The position numbers and the translations under genes were made by a program. From Flavobacteriaceae bacterium UBA5079 (GTDB lineage: Bacteria; Bacteroidota; Bacteroidia; Flavobacteriales; Flavobacteriaceae): a DNA stretch of 17,060 nt. The notes beneath the pieces were generated by a model. That model had not been told where the DNA came from. It did no database searches and worked only from the letters and a program-made list of their open reading frames with translations. The DNA lies in the NCBI GenBank assembly GCA_002414705.1, contig DIAL01000113.1, positions 1 to 17,060 of the forward strand. Direction: 5' to 3'. Shown here piece after piece: positions 1 to 6,593 of this stretch; position 1 is the stretch's first letter; every line of letters starts with the position of its first letter.

Positions 1-33
1 AAAACTTCAATAAAACTTCTAAATTAAAACTTC
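1..33. repeat. Three short direct repeats AAAACTTC
   Basis: The octamer AAAACTTC occurs at 1-8, 12-19 and 26-33, and the first and third copies continue with AA. The array touches the window edge, so more copies may lie upstream. No function can be assigned. It could be a regulatory repeat or simply AT-rich spacer downstream of an unseen gene. Confidence 0.45.
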
Positions 34-68
34 AAGGCTTTATTATAAGCTAAACACGTTTATTAATC

Positions 69-96
69 AACCTGTTCTATAAATTGGTAACAGGTT
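69..96. promoter_or_regulatory. 8-bp perfect inverted repeat upstream of small secreted protein
   Basis: AACCTGTT (69-76) and AACAGGTT (89-96) are exact reverse complements separated by 12 bases, and they end 16 bases before the start codon at 113. The element could be an operator, a 5'-leader hairpin, or a weak terminator of an upstream gene, since it is followed by a T/A-rich run. No convincing flavobacterial promoter (TTG, about 19 bases, TAnnTTTG) is visible beside it, so its role stays open. Confidence 0.45.
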
Positions 97-112
97 TAAT
101 ATTTTAGAAATT

Positions 113-361
113 ATGAGAAAAATATTATTTGTTTTTACTTTTATGTTCATAGGTACTTTTGTATATTCAAATAGTTTAAGCAATTCAAAGGAGAATTCAA
201 TAGAAGAATTAGGTAATTGCACCTATACTTTAACTATTACCGAAACGTATCCTAACGGTATGTCATATGCTTACCAACAGACCTTTACAACACAAGCTAG
301 TTCAGCTTCAGATTTTATAGAGAAAGCCAAAAGTCACGTTTCTTTTATAAATTCAAATTAG
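113..361 (+). CDS. Small secreted protein of unknown function (82 aa)
   Basis: This short gene was not recognised as a member of a named family. Residues 1-19 (basic MRK, then a hydrophobic run ending in VYS-N) look like a Sec signal peptide, leaving a mature protein of about 63 residues. The mature part holds one cysteine (C36), a threonine-rich stretch (TYTLTITETYPNG, residues 37-49), and a short probably helical end (DFIEKAKSHV). The single cysteine is not in a lipobox, so a lipoprotein is unlikely. Its stop codon is followed five bases later by a hairpin terminator, and the GLPGLI/receptor operon starts just beyond. This suggests it is the first gene of that transcription unit and is made in excess of the downstream genes. 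The ORF is short, but the signal peptide, the flanking inverted repeat and the terminator support it being real. Confidence 0.62.
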   Translation: MRKILFVFTFMFIGTFVYSNSLSNSKENSIEELGNCTYTLTITETYPNGMSYAYQQTFTTQASSASDFIEKAKSHVSFINSN

Positions 362-366
362 TAATC

Positions 367-412
367 AATGTCTAAAATGTCTAGATTTTGGCATTTTAGA
401 CATTTTATTTTT
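367..412 (+). terminator. Hairpin terminator/attenuator before the GLPGLI operon
   Basis: A perfect 13-bp stem pairs AATGTCTAAAATG (367-379) with CATTTTAGACATT (392-404) around a 12-base loop and runs into a T-rich tract (403-412). The next start codon is at 417, so there is hardly room for a separate promoter, and the downstream operon probably depends on read-through. The left arm contains a direct repeat, ATGTCTA at 368-374 and 377-383. This allows an alternative 11-bp stem (373-383 with 397-407) that uses part of the T tract. Confidence 0.85.
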
Positions 413-416
413 AAAC

Positions 417-1190
417 ATGAAAAACGTTTACATATTTATTATTTTCTTTCAAATAAGTTTGATTGCAGCCTCTCAAAACAATCAAATTTTGGTGGAGTAT
501 CAGGTCATAAAAGGTAATATTACTAATAAAGAGACCCTTATTGCTACAAATGAAAAAGCACTTTACATAACAGATTCCCTTCTTATTGAAAATGAAAATA
601 ACGTGAATATCACAGAAATTGATGAATACAATAATGAAATAATACTAGCCCAAAAAACCATAAAGCTTTATGCCACAACATATTATATGAAACAAGACGA
701 AAACCTAATCTATTTCACACAAGTATTTAATGGTGTATATAGTGTAGTAAAAGATAGTCTACCTGATTTTAAATGGGATTTAAAGAGCATTGAAACCAAA
801 AAAATAGGAAGTTTCATGTGTAAAAAAGCAACTTTAAATTTTAGAGGTTCTAAAATAGTAGCTTGGTATTCAGAAGAATTAAGCGTACCCTTTGGGCCTT
901 GGAAATTTAAAGGACTTCCTGGTCTGATATTAGAATTATACAATTTAGATGATACATCAATTCATCATTGGCGTGCAAAAAAAATAATTTATCCGCATCA
1001 AAAAGATATTCAATTTACAAAAGACAACCAATTGAATATTATTGAATATGAAACAGTTATTGCCGATATGGAAACACAGATAAAAGAAAAAATGAAACGA
1101 ATGGAATCACGAGTACCAAAAGGGGTTACTGTTTCTGGATCAAAATTGAATAGAACAGGAATAGAAAAAAAGTATGAATGGGAAAAGTAA
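417..1190 (+). CDS. GLPGLI family protein, copy 1
   Basis: This is a secreted protein of the Bacteroidota GLPGLI family (TIGR01200), whose biochemical role is unknown. Residues 1-19 form a hydrophobic signal peptide ending near AAS-Q. The family hallmark GLPGLI sits at residues 166-171 in the context VPFGPWKFKGLPGLI, preceded by a conserved tryptophan-tyrosine (150-151) and a lone cysteine (C135). At 257 residues it has normal length for the family. The start codon lies only four bases after a terminator's T tract and no Shine-Dalgarno is visible. The last codons, for Y-E-W-E-K, contain the start codon of the next paralogue, so the two genes overlap by 13 bases and are probably translationally coupled. 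Position next to a TonB-receptor-like gene suggests a periplasmic or outer-membrane partner of that receptor. This is inference from context. Confidence 0.93.
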   Translation: MKNVYIFIIFFQISLIAASQNNQILVEYQVIKGNITNKETLIATNEKALYITDSLLIENENNVNITEIDEYNNEIILAQKTIKLYATTYYMKQDENLIYFTQVFNGVYSVVKDSLPDFKWDLKSIETKKIGSFMCKKATLNFRGSKIVAWYSEELSVPFGPWKFKGLPGLILELYNLDDTSIHHWRAKKIIYPHQKDIQFTKDNQLNIIEYETVIADMETQIKEKMKRMESRVPKGVTVSGSKLNRTGIEKKYEWEK

Positions 1191-1945
1191 TTTGCTTCAT
1201 AACTATCTTTTTTTTTGGACCCTATTTACAATCTCAAAATAGTGGTTATATCGAGTACGGTTATATTAAAAATCTAGGTGTTAATTATGAAACTACGGGT
1301 ACATTAGTTTTTGATTCAGAAGCCTCTTTATTTATAGAGTTAAAAAGTACAGATAAAATTACTGATAAGATATATAGTCAGGATGAAAAAGGTAATACTA
1401 CAGTTGCTGTAATGAAAGAAATGGATGTTAGACCAAAAAATTATATTAGCAAAAAAAAAGATTCACTTTACAGCATTCAAACTTTTTTTAAGAAAACATA
1501 TTTAGTGAAAGAAGTGATACCTGAGATTGCATGGGTATTAACAAACGAAACCAAAAATATCGGTGAGTTTAGTTGTCAAAAAGCTACTGGAGCTTTCAGA
1601 GGTAGAAATTATACGGTTTGGTTTACCAACGAAATCCCGCTACCGTATGGTCCATGGAAATTAAATGGTTTACCAGGTTTAATATTAGAGGCTAAAGACG
1701 ACTTAGATGAATTATACTTTTTTGCAAAAAAAGTAGCTTTGGGAAAAGAGGAAATAATAAGTAAGCCTCAAGCAGAGATAGTAATAGAACTAAAAGCGTT
1801 TATAAGCCTTAAAGTTAAATTATACAAAGACAAGGAAAAACTAATTGCAACAAAAGTACCAAGAAACAGCCAATTCAAATTTACACCACCAGCAAGGAGT
1901 TCGCAAAAGGAAATAACTTACGAATGGGAAATAAAAACAGATTAA
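1178..1945 (+). CDS. GLPGLI family protein, copy 2
   Basis: This is a second GLPGLI protein, a tandem paralogue of the preceding gene. Residues 1-20 (hydrophobic, with FFFG and ending LQSQ) form a signal peptide. The motif GLPGLI is at residues 164-169 in the context LPYGPWKLNGLPGLI, close to copy 1. The shared landmarks upstream are a cysteine (C133), an F-R-G triplet (140-142) and V-W-F (147-149). The start ATG at 1178 is chosen because it gives the complete signal peptide and lies inside the last codons of copy 1. Its own last codons (Y-E-W-E-I-K-T-D) again contain the start of the next gene, giving a 22-base overlap. The pair probably arose by duplication and then diverged. Function is unknown, and a shared role with the receptor-like protein encoded downstream is inferred from the operon. 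Confidence 0.93.
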   Translation: MGKVICFITIFFFGPYLQSQNSGYIEYGYIKNLGVNYETTGTLVFDSEASLFIELKSTDKITDKIYSQDEKGNTTVAVMKEMDVRPKNYISKKKDSLYSIQTFFKKTYLVKEVIPEIAWVLTNETKNIGEFSCQKATGAFRGRNYTVWFTNEIPLPYGPWKLNGLPGLILEAKDDLDELYFFAKKVALGKEEIISKPQAEIVIELKAFISLKVKLYKDKEKLIATKVPRNSQFKFTPPARSSQKEITYEWEIKTD

Positions 1946-4599
1946 ATATTGGTTTTACATTAGCAGTTTTCATCATATTTAAAAATTTCTGTTTTTCGCA
2001 AACAATATTGTCAGGAAATGTTTCTGATAGTATTGGAGCTATTTCATCTGCTAGTATTGTGTTAAAAGATAACGTTTCACAATCTATTCAAACCTATTCT
2101 TATTCAGATATAAATGGTAATTACCAAATTAAAACAAATCTTCAAGGCAGCTTCAATCTCGTATTTTCCTCAATGGGTTATCAATCAAAAACAAAAAGGA
2201 TATTTATTGACAAAGAAAAAAAAGAGATTATTACACCTATTGTTTTAATAGAAAAGCCATATTTTCTTAATGAGGTTATTATAAAATCTCCCGAAGCTAT
2301 TTTAGTAAAAAAGGATACTATTGTTTTTAATGCTGCTATATTTTCAAATGGCACAGAACAAACAGTTGAAGAGCTTTTAAAAAAAATACCAGGTTTAGAA
2401 ATTGATAATGAAGGCACTATAAAAGTAGGCAACAAAGAAATTGAAAAATTAATGGTTGATGGTGACGATTTATTTGAAAAAGGCTATAAAATTTTATCCA
2501 AAAATATGCCAGCTTATCCCATTAAAGAAATTGAAGTTTTAGAAAATTATTCTAATAATCGCTTGCTTAAAAATATTGAAGAAAGTGATAAAGTTGCTTT
2601 AAATTTAAAATTAAAAGATGATGCGAAACATATTTGGTTTGGTACCATAGAAGCTAGTTTGGGTAACGATAATTTTTATGAGTTAAAAAGTAATTTAATG
2701 AACTTTGGTAAAAAGAACAAATATTACTTTTTCACCAATTTAAATACCATAGGTTTTGATGCCACAGGAGATATTAATAATCTTATAAGACCTTTTAGGT
2801 TGAATGAACCTGCTAGCATTGGAGACAATCAAAGCATACGTACACTCTTGAACTTATCACCTAATAATCTGAATTTTAAACGCAGTAGAACAAATTTTAA
2901 TAATGCAGAGTTGGTTTCATTAAATGCCATTTTTAATCCAACAGAAAAATTGAAAATAAAAACATTGGGATTTTTTAATTGGGATGAAAACAATTTTTTC
3001 AGAAATAGTATAGATATTGTAAATACTGACAACGCAAACTTTATAAATACAGAACAGTATAAACTCCGTAATAAAAAAGTAATAGCTTTTGGAAAACTTG
3101 ATATTATTTATAATTATTCCAAAACAAAAATGCTAGAAGCAACGACTAAATATAATTTTGGTGATTTTAATGATAGTTCTAATTTAGTGTTTAATGGTGT
3201 TTCAACCATGGAGAGTTTAAAACATCAAAACACGCTTGTCGATCAAAAAATAAACTATACCAATAAATTTAAAGATAAAAATGTGTTTCTATTAACAGGT
3301 CGTTTTATTCACGAAAAAACACCACAGCATTATAGTCTCAATCAGTTTTTCTATTCAGATTTATTTCCAAGTGCATCCACAGCAAATAACGTAGCTCAAA
3401 AAGGCGATTTACAAATGGATTTTTTAGGCGTCAATGCGCACCTTCTAAATCGGAAAAAAAGCGGAAGTTTATTAGAATTGCAGATTGGGAATACGTTTAG
3501 AAAAGATAAGCTTTTAAGTACTTTTTCAATATTGGAAGATGATTTGGTTTTAGAGCAACCCAATGGTTACCAAAACAACACGACTTATTTGGTTAATGAT
3601 TTATATGTAAAAAGTAAATACCGTTTAAAAGTTAATAATTTTGGAATTATAGGTCAATTAGCAGTTCATCAGCTTTTTAACAGTTTGGAAAATAATAATA
3701 TTTCTGACAGCCAATCACCATTTTATATCAATCCAAGTATTGGATTCGATTGGGAAATAAACGATAAAAATAAAATAACGTCTTCCTATTCCTATAATAC
3801 TACCAACGCAAAAGTAATTGATGTTTTTAGTGATTTTGTATTAACAGGTTTTCGTTCGTTTGAAAAAGGAACAGGAAGTTTTAATCAACTAGACGCTTCA
3901 AGCTTTGTTATTAATTACCAACTAGGGAATTGGAGCGATCGTTTTTTTGCAAATACATTTGTTATTTATAGTAAAAACTATGATTTCTTTTCAACAAACA
4001 CACAAATTGATAAAAACGTTACCCAAACAGAAAAAATACTAATTAGTGATCGGGAGTTTATAAATGTTAATTCAAAATTAGATTACTATTTTAAATTCAT
4101 CTCCTCAAATTTAAAATTGGATTTAGCATATACCAAAACCGAGTTTAAAAATAGCGTTAATGGCTCTAGTTTAAGACAGGTTAACTCAAATAATTATCAT
4201 TTAGGTCTAGAAGTTAGGTCTGGTTTTAAAGGTGTTTTTAATTTTCATTTGGGCACAAAGTGGATGACAACGGAAATAGAAACAACTGTTAAAAATTCAT
4301 TTACAGATAACATCAGTTTTTTAGATTTGACTTTTCTATTCAGTAAAGCATTTGATGTGCAAGTTCAATCAGAACGTTACTATTTTGGGAATTTACTAAA
4401 TGATAATACGTATTACTTTTTAGATTTTGATGCACGTTACAGATTGATAGAAAATAAATTAACACTAGGAATAACAGGAAAAAACTTATTTAATACTAAA
4501 ACTTTTAGAAATTTTAATATTAGTGATATTGGTAGTTCATCAACAGAATATAGATTATTACCACGTTTTGTATTATTGAAAATGGAATACAGGTTTTAA
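1924..4599 (+). CDS. TonB-dependent receptor-like outer-membrane barrel with carboxypeptidase-regulatory-like domain
   Basis: This 891-residue protein is probably inserted in the outer membrane. Residues 1-25 form a signal peptide (FCFS-Q). Residues 27-112 look like a carboxypeptidase-regulatory-like beta-sandwich (SGNVSDSIGAISSASIVL, then a G-N-Y turn and an SSMGYQ strand). Residues about 113-235 resemble the plug, with the segment EELLKKIPGLEIDNEGTIKV and then VDGDD. The remainder is strand-rich barrel ending in the terminal phenylalanine of LLKMEYRF, as expected for barrel assembly. No clear TonB box is visible, and it is not a typical SusC (no SusD partner is present). It best fits the TonB-receptor-like group commonly found near GLPGLI genes. 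Substrate is unknown. It overlaps the preceding gene by 22 bases and is followed by a strong terminator, so it is the last gene of the operon. Confidence 0.9.
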   Translation: MGNKNRLNIGFTLAVFIIFKNFCFSQTILSGNVSDSIGAISSASIVLKDNVSQSIQTYSYSDINGNYQIKTNLQGSFNLVFSSMGYQSKTKRIFIDKEKKEIITPIVLIEKPYFLNEVIIKSPEAILVKKDTIVFNAAIFSNGTEQTVEELLKKIPGLEIDNEGTIKVGNKEIEKLMVDGDDLFEKGYKILSKNMPAYPIKEIEVLENYSNNRLLKNIEESDKVALNLKLKDDAKHIWFGTIEASLGNDNFYELKSNLMNFGKKNKYYFFTNLNTIGFDATGDINNLIRPFRLNEPASIGDNQSIRTLLNLSPNNLNFKRSRTNFNNAELVSLNAIFNPTEKLKIKTLGFFNWDENNFFRNSIDIVNTDNANFINTEQYKLRNKKVIAFGKLDIIYNYSKTKMLEATTKYNFGDFNDSSNLVFNGVSTMESLKHQNTLVDQKINYTNKFKDKNVFLLTGRFIHEKTPQHYSLNQFFYSDLFPSASTANNVAQKGDLQMDFLGVNAHLLNRKKSGSLLELQIGNTFRKDKLLSTFSILEDDLVLEQPNGYQNNTTYLVNDLYVKSKYRLKVNNFGIIGQLAVHQLFNSLENNNISDSQSPFYINPSIGFDWEINDKNKITSSYSYNTTNAKVIDVFSDFVLTGFRSFEKGTGSFNQLDASSFVINYQLGNWSDRFFANTFVIYSKNYDFFSTNTQIDKNVTQTEKILISDREFINVNSKLDYYFKFISSNLKLDLAYTKTEFKNSVNGSSLRQVNSNNYHLGLEVRSGFKGVFNFHLGTKWMTTEIETTVKNSFTDNISFLDLTFLFSKAFDVQVQSERYYFGNLLNDNTYYFLDFDARYRLIENKLTLGITGKNLFNTKTFRNFNISDIGSSSTEYRLLPRFVLLKMEYRF

Positions 4600-4620
4600 A
4601 TATTCAAACCCAAAAATTTC

Positions 4621-4652
4621 AAAAGCCATTCCCTTCCGAATGGCTTTTTTAT
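4621..4652 (+). terminator. Rho-independent terminator after the receptor-like gene
   Basis: An 11-bp perfect stem, AAAAGCCATTC (4621-4631) with GAATGGCTTTT (4638-4648), encloses a 6-base loop and ends in a T run. It lies 21 bases after the receptor-like stop codon and 31 bases before scoA, separating the two transcription units. Confidence 0.92.
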
Positions 4653-4683
4653 TTCGTATTTTTCCGAAGCAAAAAAATAGATT

Positions 4684-5385
4684 ATGATTAATAAACAAGT
4701 TGCCAATGTTAACGAAGCCTTACAAGGCGTAACCGATAATATGACCTGTATGTTGGGTGGTTTTGGATTAAGTGGTATTCCTGAAAATGCTATTGCTAAA
4801 CTGGTAGAATTGGAAGTTAAAGGTTTAACCTGTATTTCTAATAATGCTGGTGTGGACGATTTCGGATTGGGATTATTATTACACAAGCGCCAAATAAAAA
4901 AAATGATATCATCTTACGTTGGTGAAAATGACGAATTTGAGCGTCAAATGTTAAGTGGTGAGTTGGATGTGGAATTAATTCCACAGGGCACGCTTGCCGA
5001 ACGTTGTCGTGCAGCACAAGCTGGTTTTCCAGCTATTTATACACCTGCTGGTTATGGAACTGAAGTTGCCGAAGGAAAAGAAACGCGTGAATTTGATGGC
5101 AAAATGTATGTGTTAGAACATGCCTTTAAAGCCGATTTTGCTTTTATAAAGGCTTGGAAAGGTGATGCTGCTGGAAACTTAATATTTAAAGGAACGGCCA
5201 GAAATTTTAATCCAAATATGTGTGGTGCAGCCAAAATAACGGTTGTTGAGGTTGAAGAGTTAGTGCCTGTAGGCGATTTAGATCCAAACCAAATTCATAT
5301 TCCAGGAATTTTTGTTCAACGTATTTTTGAAGGTGAAAACTACGAAAAACGCATTGAGCAACGAACCGTGAGACAAAGAGATTAA
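4684..5385 (+). CDS. scoA: 3-oxoacid CoA-transferase, subunit A
   Basis: This is the alpha subunit of a family I CoA-transferase of the succinyl-CoA:3-ketoacid (SCOT) type. The enzyme moves CoA from succinyl-CoA to acetoacetate (or the reverse) in the cytoplasm for ketone-body, ketogenic amino-acid or short-chain acid use. At 233 residues it has the usual bacterial A-subunit length. The family's glycine-rich segment [10 protein letters not shown] is at residues 25-34, and [20 protein letters not shown] near the C-terminus is also typical. The matching B subunit with the catalytic glutamate is encoded downstream, but the pair is separated by 424 bases carrying an unrelated gene, where scoA and scoB normally sit almost back to back. 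The exact acyl substrate cannot be read from the sequence, and acetate or butyrate CoA-transferases of the same family are alternatives. Confidence 0.92.
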   Translation: MINKQVANVNEALQGVTDNMTCMLGGFGLSGIPENAIAKLVELEVKGLTCISNNAGVDDFGLGLLLHKRQIKKMISSYVGENDEFERQMLSGELDVELIPQGTLAERCRAAQAGFPAIYTPAGYGTEVAEGKETREFDGKMYVLEHAFKADFAFIKAWKGDAAGNLIFKGTARNFNPNMCGAAKITVVEVEELVPVGDLDPNQIHIPGIFVQRIFEGENYEKRIEQRTVRQRD

Positions 5386-5397
5386 ATGAATGGGATG

Positions 5398-5412
5398 ATT
5401 TGAAGATTTGAA
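5398..5412 (+). repeat. Left inverted repeat of the four-helix-bundle cassette
   Basis: ATTTGAAGATTTGAA is exactly complementary to 5770-5784. It overlaps the possible TTG start at 5408 and abuts the ATG at 5414, so stem formation would hide the translation start. Confidence 0.85.
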
Positions 5413-5413
5413 G

Positions 5414-5767
5414 ATGAGGAACGATAAGGAAAATATTATAGTGACATTAACTTTCAAATTATCATTGAATATTATTGATTTTTCTGAAGAAATTAGAAAT
5501 AATCATAAATATGAAATGGCTTCTCAAATATTTAGAAGTGGCACATCCATAGGAGCAAATGTAGCAGAAGCGCAGAATGCAGAGAGTAAAAAAGATTTTA
5601 TTCACAAATTTAAAATTGCTGCTAAAGAGGCAGATGAATTACAATATTGGTTAAGGTTATGTGAACAATCACAGCATTATCCAACACCAAACAAACGAAT
5701 CAATGATGATTTGAAATCCATAATTAATATTATTTCGAAAATAATATCAAGTAGTAAACAAGGCTAA
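5414..5767 (+). CDS. Four-helix bundle protein (IVS / S23 family)
   Basis: This small helical protein belongs to the four-helix-bundle family of 23S rRNA intervening sequences (PF05635, TIGR02436). The same fold includes Avd, the accessory protein of diversity-generating retroelements. Counting from the ATG at 5414 it is 117 residues; a TTG at 5408 would add two. The family signature is clear in the middle: QIFRSGTSIGANVAEAQ and then SKKDFIHKFKIAAKEADEL, with the conserved S-I-G-A-N and E-A motifs between helices. All four helices appear complete, so the gene is not a remnant. The family's fold is known, but the function of the stand-alone proteins is not. Nucleic-acid binding is plausible by analogy with Avd. 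It sits in the same direction between scoA and scoB inside an inverted-repeat cassette, so it is probably co-transcribed with them but functionally unrelated to CoA transfer. No reverse transcriptase is seen in the window, arguing against a diversity-generating role here. Confidence 0.9.
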   Translation: MRNDKENIIVTLTFKLSLNIIDFSEEIRNNHKYEMASQIFRSGTSIGANVAEAQNAESKKDFIHKFKIAAKEADELQYWLRLCEQSQHYPTPNKRINDDLKSIINIISKIISSSKQG

Positions 5768-5769
5768 TT

Positions 5770-5784
5770 TTCAAATCTTCAAAT
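5770..5784 (+). repeat. Right inverted repeat of the four-helix-bundle cassette
   Basis: TTCAAATCTTCAAAT is the exact reverse complement of 5398-5412 and begins two bases after the four-helix-bundle stop codon. A third partial unit, TTCAAATT, at 5794-5801 could pair with the left arm in competition with this copy. Confidence 0.85.
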
Positions 5785-5809
5785 TAAAAAATTTTCAAAT
5801 TATTAAAAC

Positions 5810-6463
5810 ATGTTAGATAAAAACGGAATAGCAAAACGCATAGCTCAAGAAGTTCAAGACGGTTACTATGTGAATTTAGGAATCGGGATTCCAACTTTGG
5901 TTGCTAATTATGTACGTGACGATATAGAAGTCGAATTTCAAAGTGAAAATGGCGTTCTTGGCATGGGACCATTTCCTTTTGATGGCGATGAGGATGCGGA
6001 TATTATAAACGCTGGAAAACAAACTATTACCACATTGCCAGGAGCGAGTTTTTTCGATTCGGCTATGAGCTTTTCCATGATTCGTGGGCAGCATGTAGAC
6101 TTAACCATATTAGGTTCCATGGAAGTTGCCGAAAATGGCGACATTGCTAACTGGAAAATTCCAGGCAAAATGGTAAAAGGCATGGGTGGTGCTATGGATT
6201 TAGTAGCAAGTGCTGAAAATATAATTGTGGCTATGATGCATACCAATAAAGCTGGTGAATCTAAACTATTAAAACGTTGCTCATTACCATTAACTGGTGT
6301 TGGTTGTGTGAAGAAAATTGTAACAAACCTAGCGGTTATAGAGGTTACAGATAAAGGCTTCAAACTATTAGAACGTGCACCAGGTGTTTCAGTCGAAGAT
6401 ATTCAAAAAGCTACTGAAGGTACTTTAATTGTAGAAGGCACTATCCCTGAAATGAGGCTTTAG
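5810..6463 (+). CDS. scoB: 3-oxoacid CoA-transferase, subunit B
   Basis: This is the beta, catalytic subunit of the CoA-transferase whose alpha subunit is encoded at 4684-5385. The catalytic glutamate of family I CoA-transferases, which forms the glutamyl-CoA thioester, is E46 within the motif SENG, followed by GMGP (51-54). The N-terminal glycine-rich segment YVNLGIGIP (20-28) is also characteristic. The 217-residue length is normal and no key residue is missing. No Shine-Dalgarno is visible; the 23 bases before the start are AT-rich and include the last part of the inverted-repeat region of the preceding cassette. Expression of this subunit relative to A may therefore depend on how the cassette RNA folds or is processed. 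A terminator follows about 100 bases downstream. Confidence 0.93.
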   Translation: MLDKNGIAKRIAQEVQDGYYVNLGIGIPTLVANYVRDDIEVEFQSENGVLGMGPFPFDGDEDADIINAGKQTITTLPGASFFDSAMSFSMIRGQHVDLTILGSMEVAENGDIANWKIPGKMVKGMGGAMDLVASAENIIVAMMHTNKAGESKLLKRCSLPLTGVGCVKKIVTNLAVIEVTDKGFKLLERAPGVSVEDIQKATEGTLIVEGTIPEMRL

Positions 6464-6566
6464 CCGAATTCCACTTGACCTAATAATAAGATAGGCATAT
6501 CAAATAAAATGAACATTTAGTGACTTTCACTTCTACCAAAACATAATGGCATAATTTTATATAACG

Positions 6567-6593
6567 AAGCTACTTTTTAAAGTAGCTTTTTTT
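6567..6593 (+). terminator. Rho-independent terminator after scoB
   Basis: AAGCTACTTT (6567-6576) pairs with AAAGTAGCTT (6579-6588), followed by a T run to 6593. The formal two-base loop will open to about four or more bases. It lies about 100 bases beyond the scoB stop with no gene between. Confidence 0.88.

Larger units (their letters stand above)
5396..5786 (+). mobile_element. IVS-like cassette: four-helix-bundle gene bounded by inverted repeats
   Basis: ATTTGAAGATTTGAA (5398-5412) and TTCAAATCTTCAAAT (5770-5784) are exact reverse complements, 357 bases apart. They bound a single complete gene of the family first known from intervening sequences in 23S rRNA. In RNA the pairing extends to 5396-5415 with 5767-5786, 20 pairs including two G-U, and takes in both the ATG at 5414 and the stop codon at 5765-5767. 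The left arm is a tandem GATTTGAA (5397-5404, 5405-5412). A further half-unit, TTCAAATT, follows at 5794-5801. The cassette begins 10 bases after the scoA stop and ends 23 bases before scoB. No transposase and no convincing target duplication are visible, so mobility is inferred from architecture and position. Confidence 0.65.

Noticed and set aside
5408..5767. A diversity-generating retroelement, suggested by the Avd-like fold
   Set aside because: No reverse transcriptase, template repeat or variable repeat with adenine-biased differences was seen in the window; the duplicated fibronectin units differ at all bases rather than mainly at adenines.
5381..5807. ATTAAA on either side of the four-helix-bundle cassette as a target-site duplication
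   Set aside because: The hexamer is too short and AT-rich to be meaningful here, further copies occur nearby (for example 5783-5788), and it does not abut the inverted repeats.
5938..6363. A 141-codon open frame on the minus strand opposite scoB
   Set aside because: It lies wholly within scoB, whose catalytic motif and full length are clear; the antisense frame shows no family motif and is a by-product of scoB codon use.
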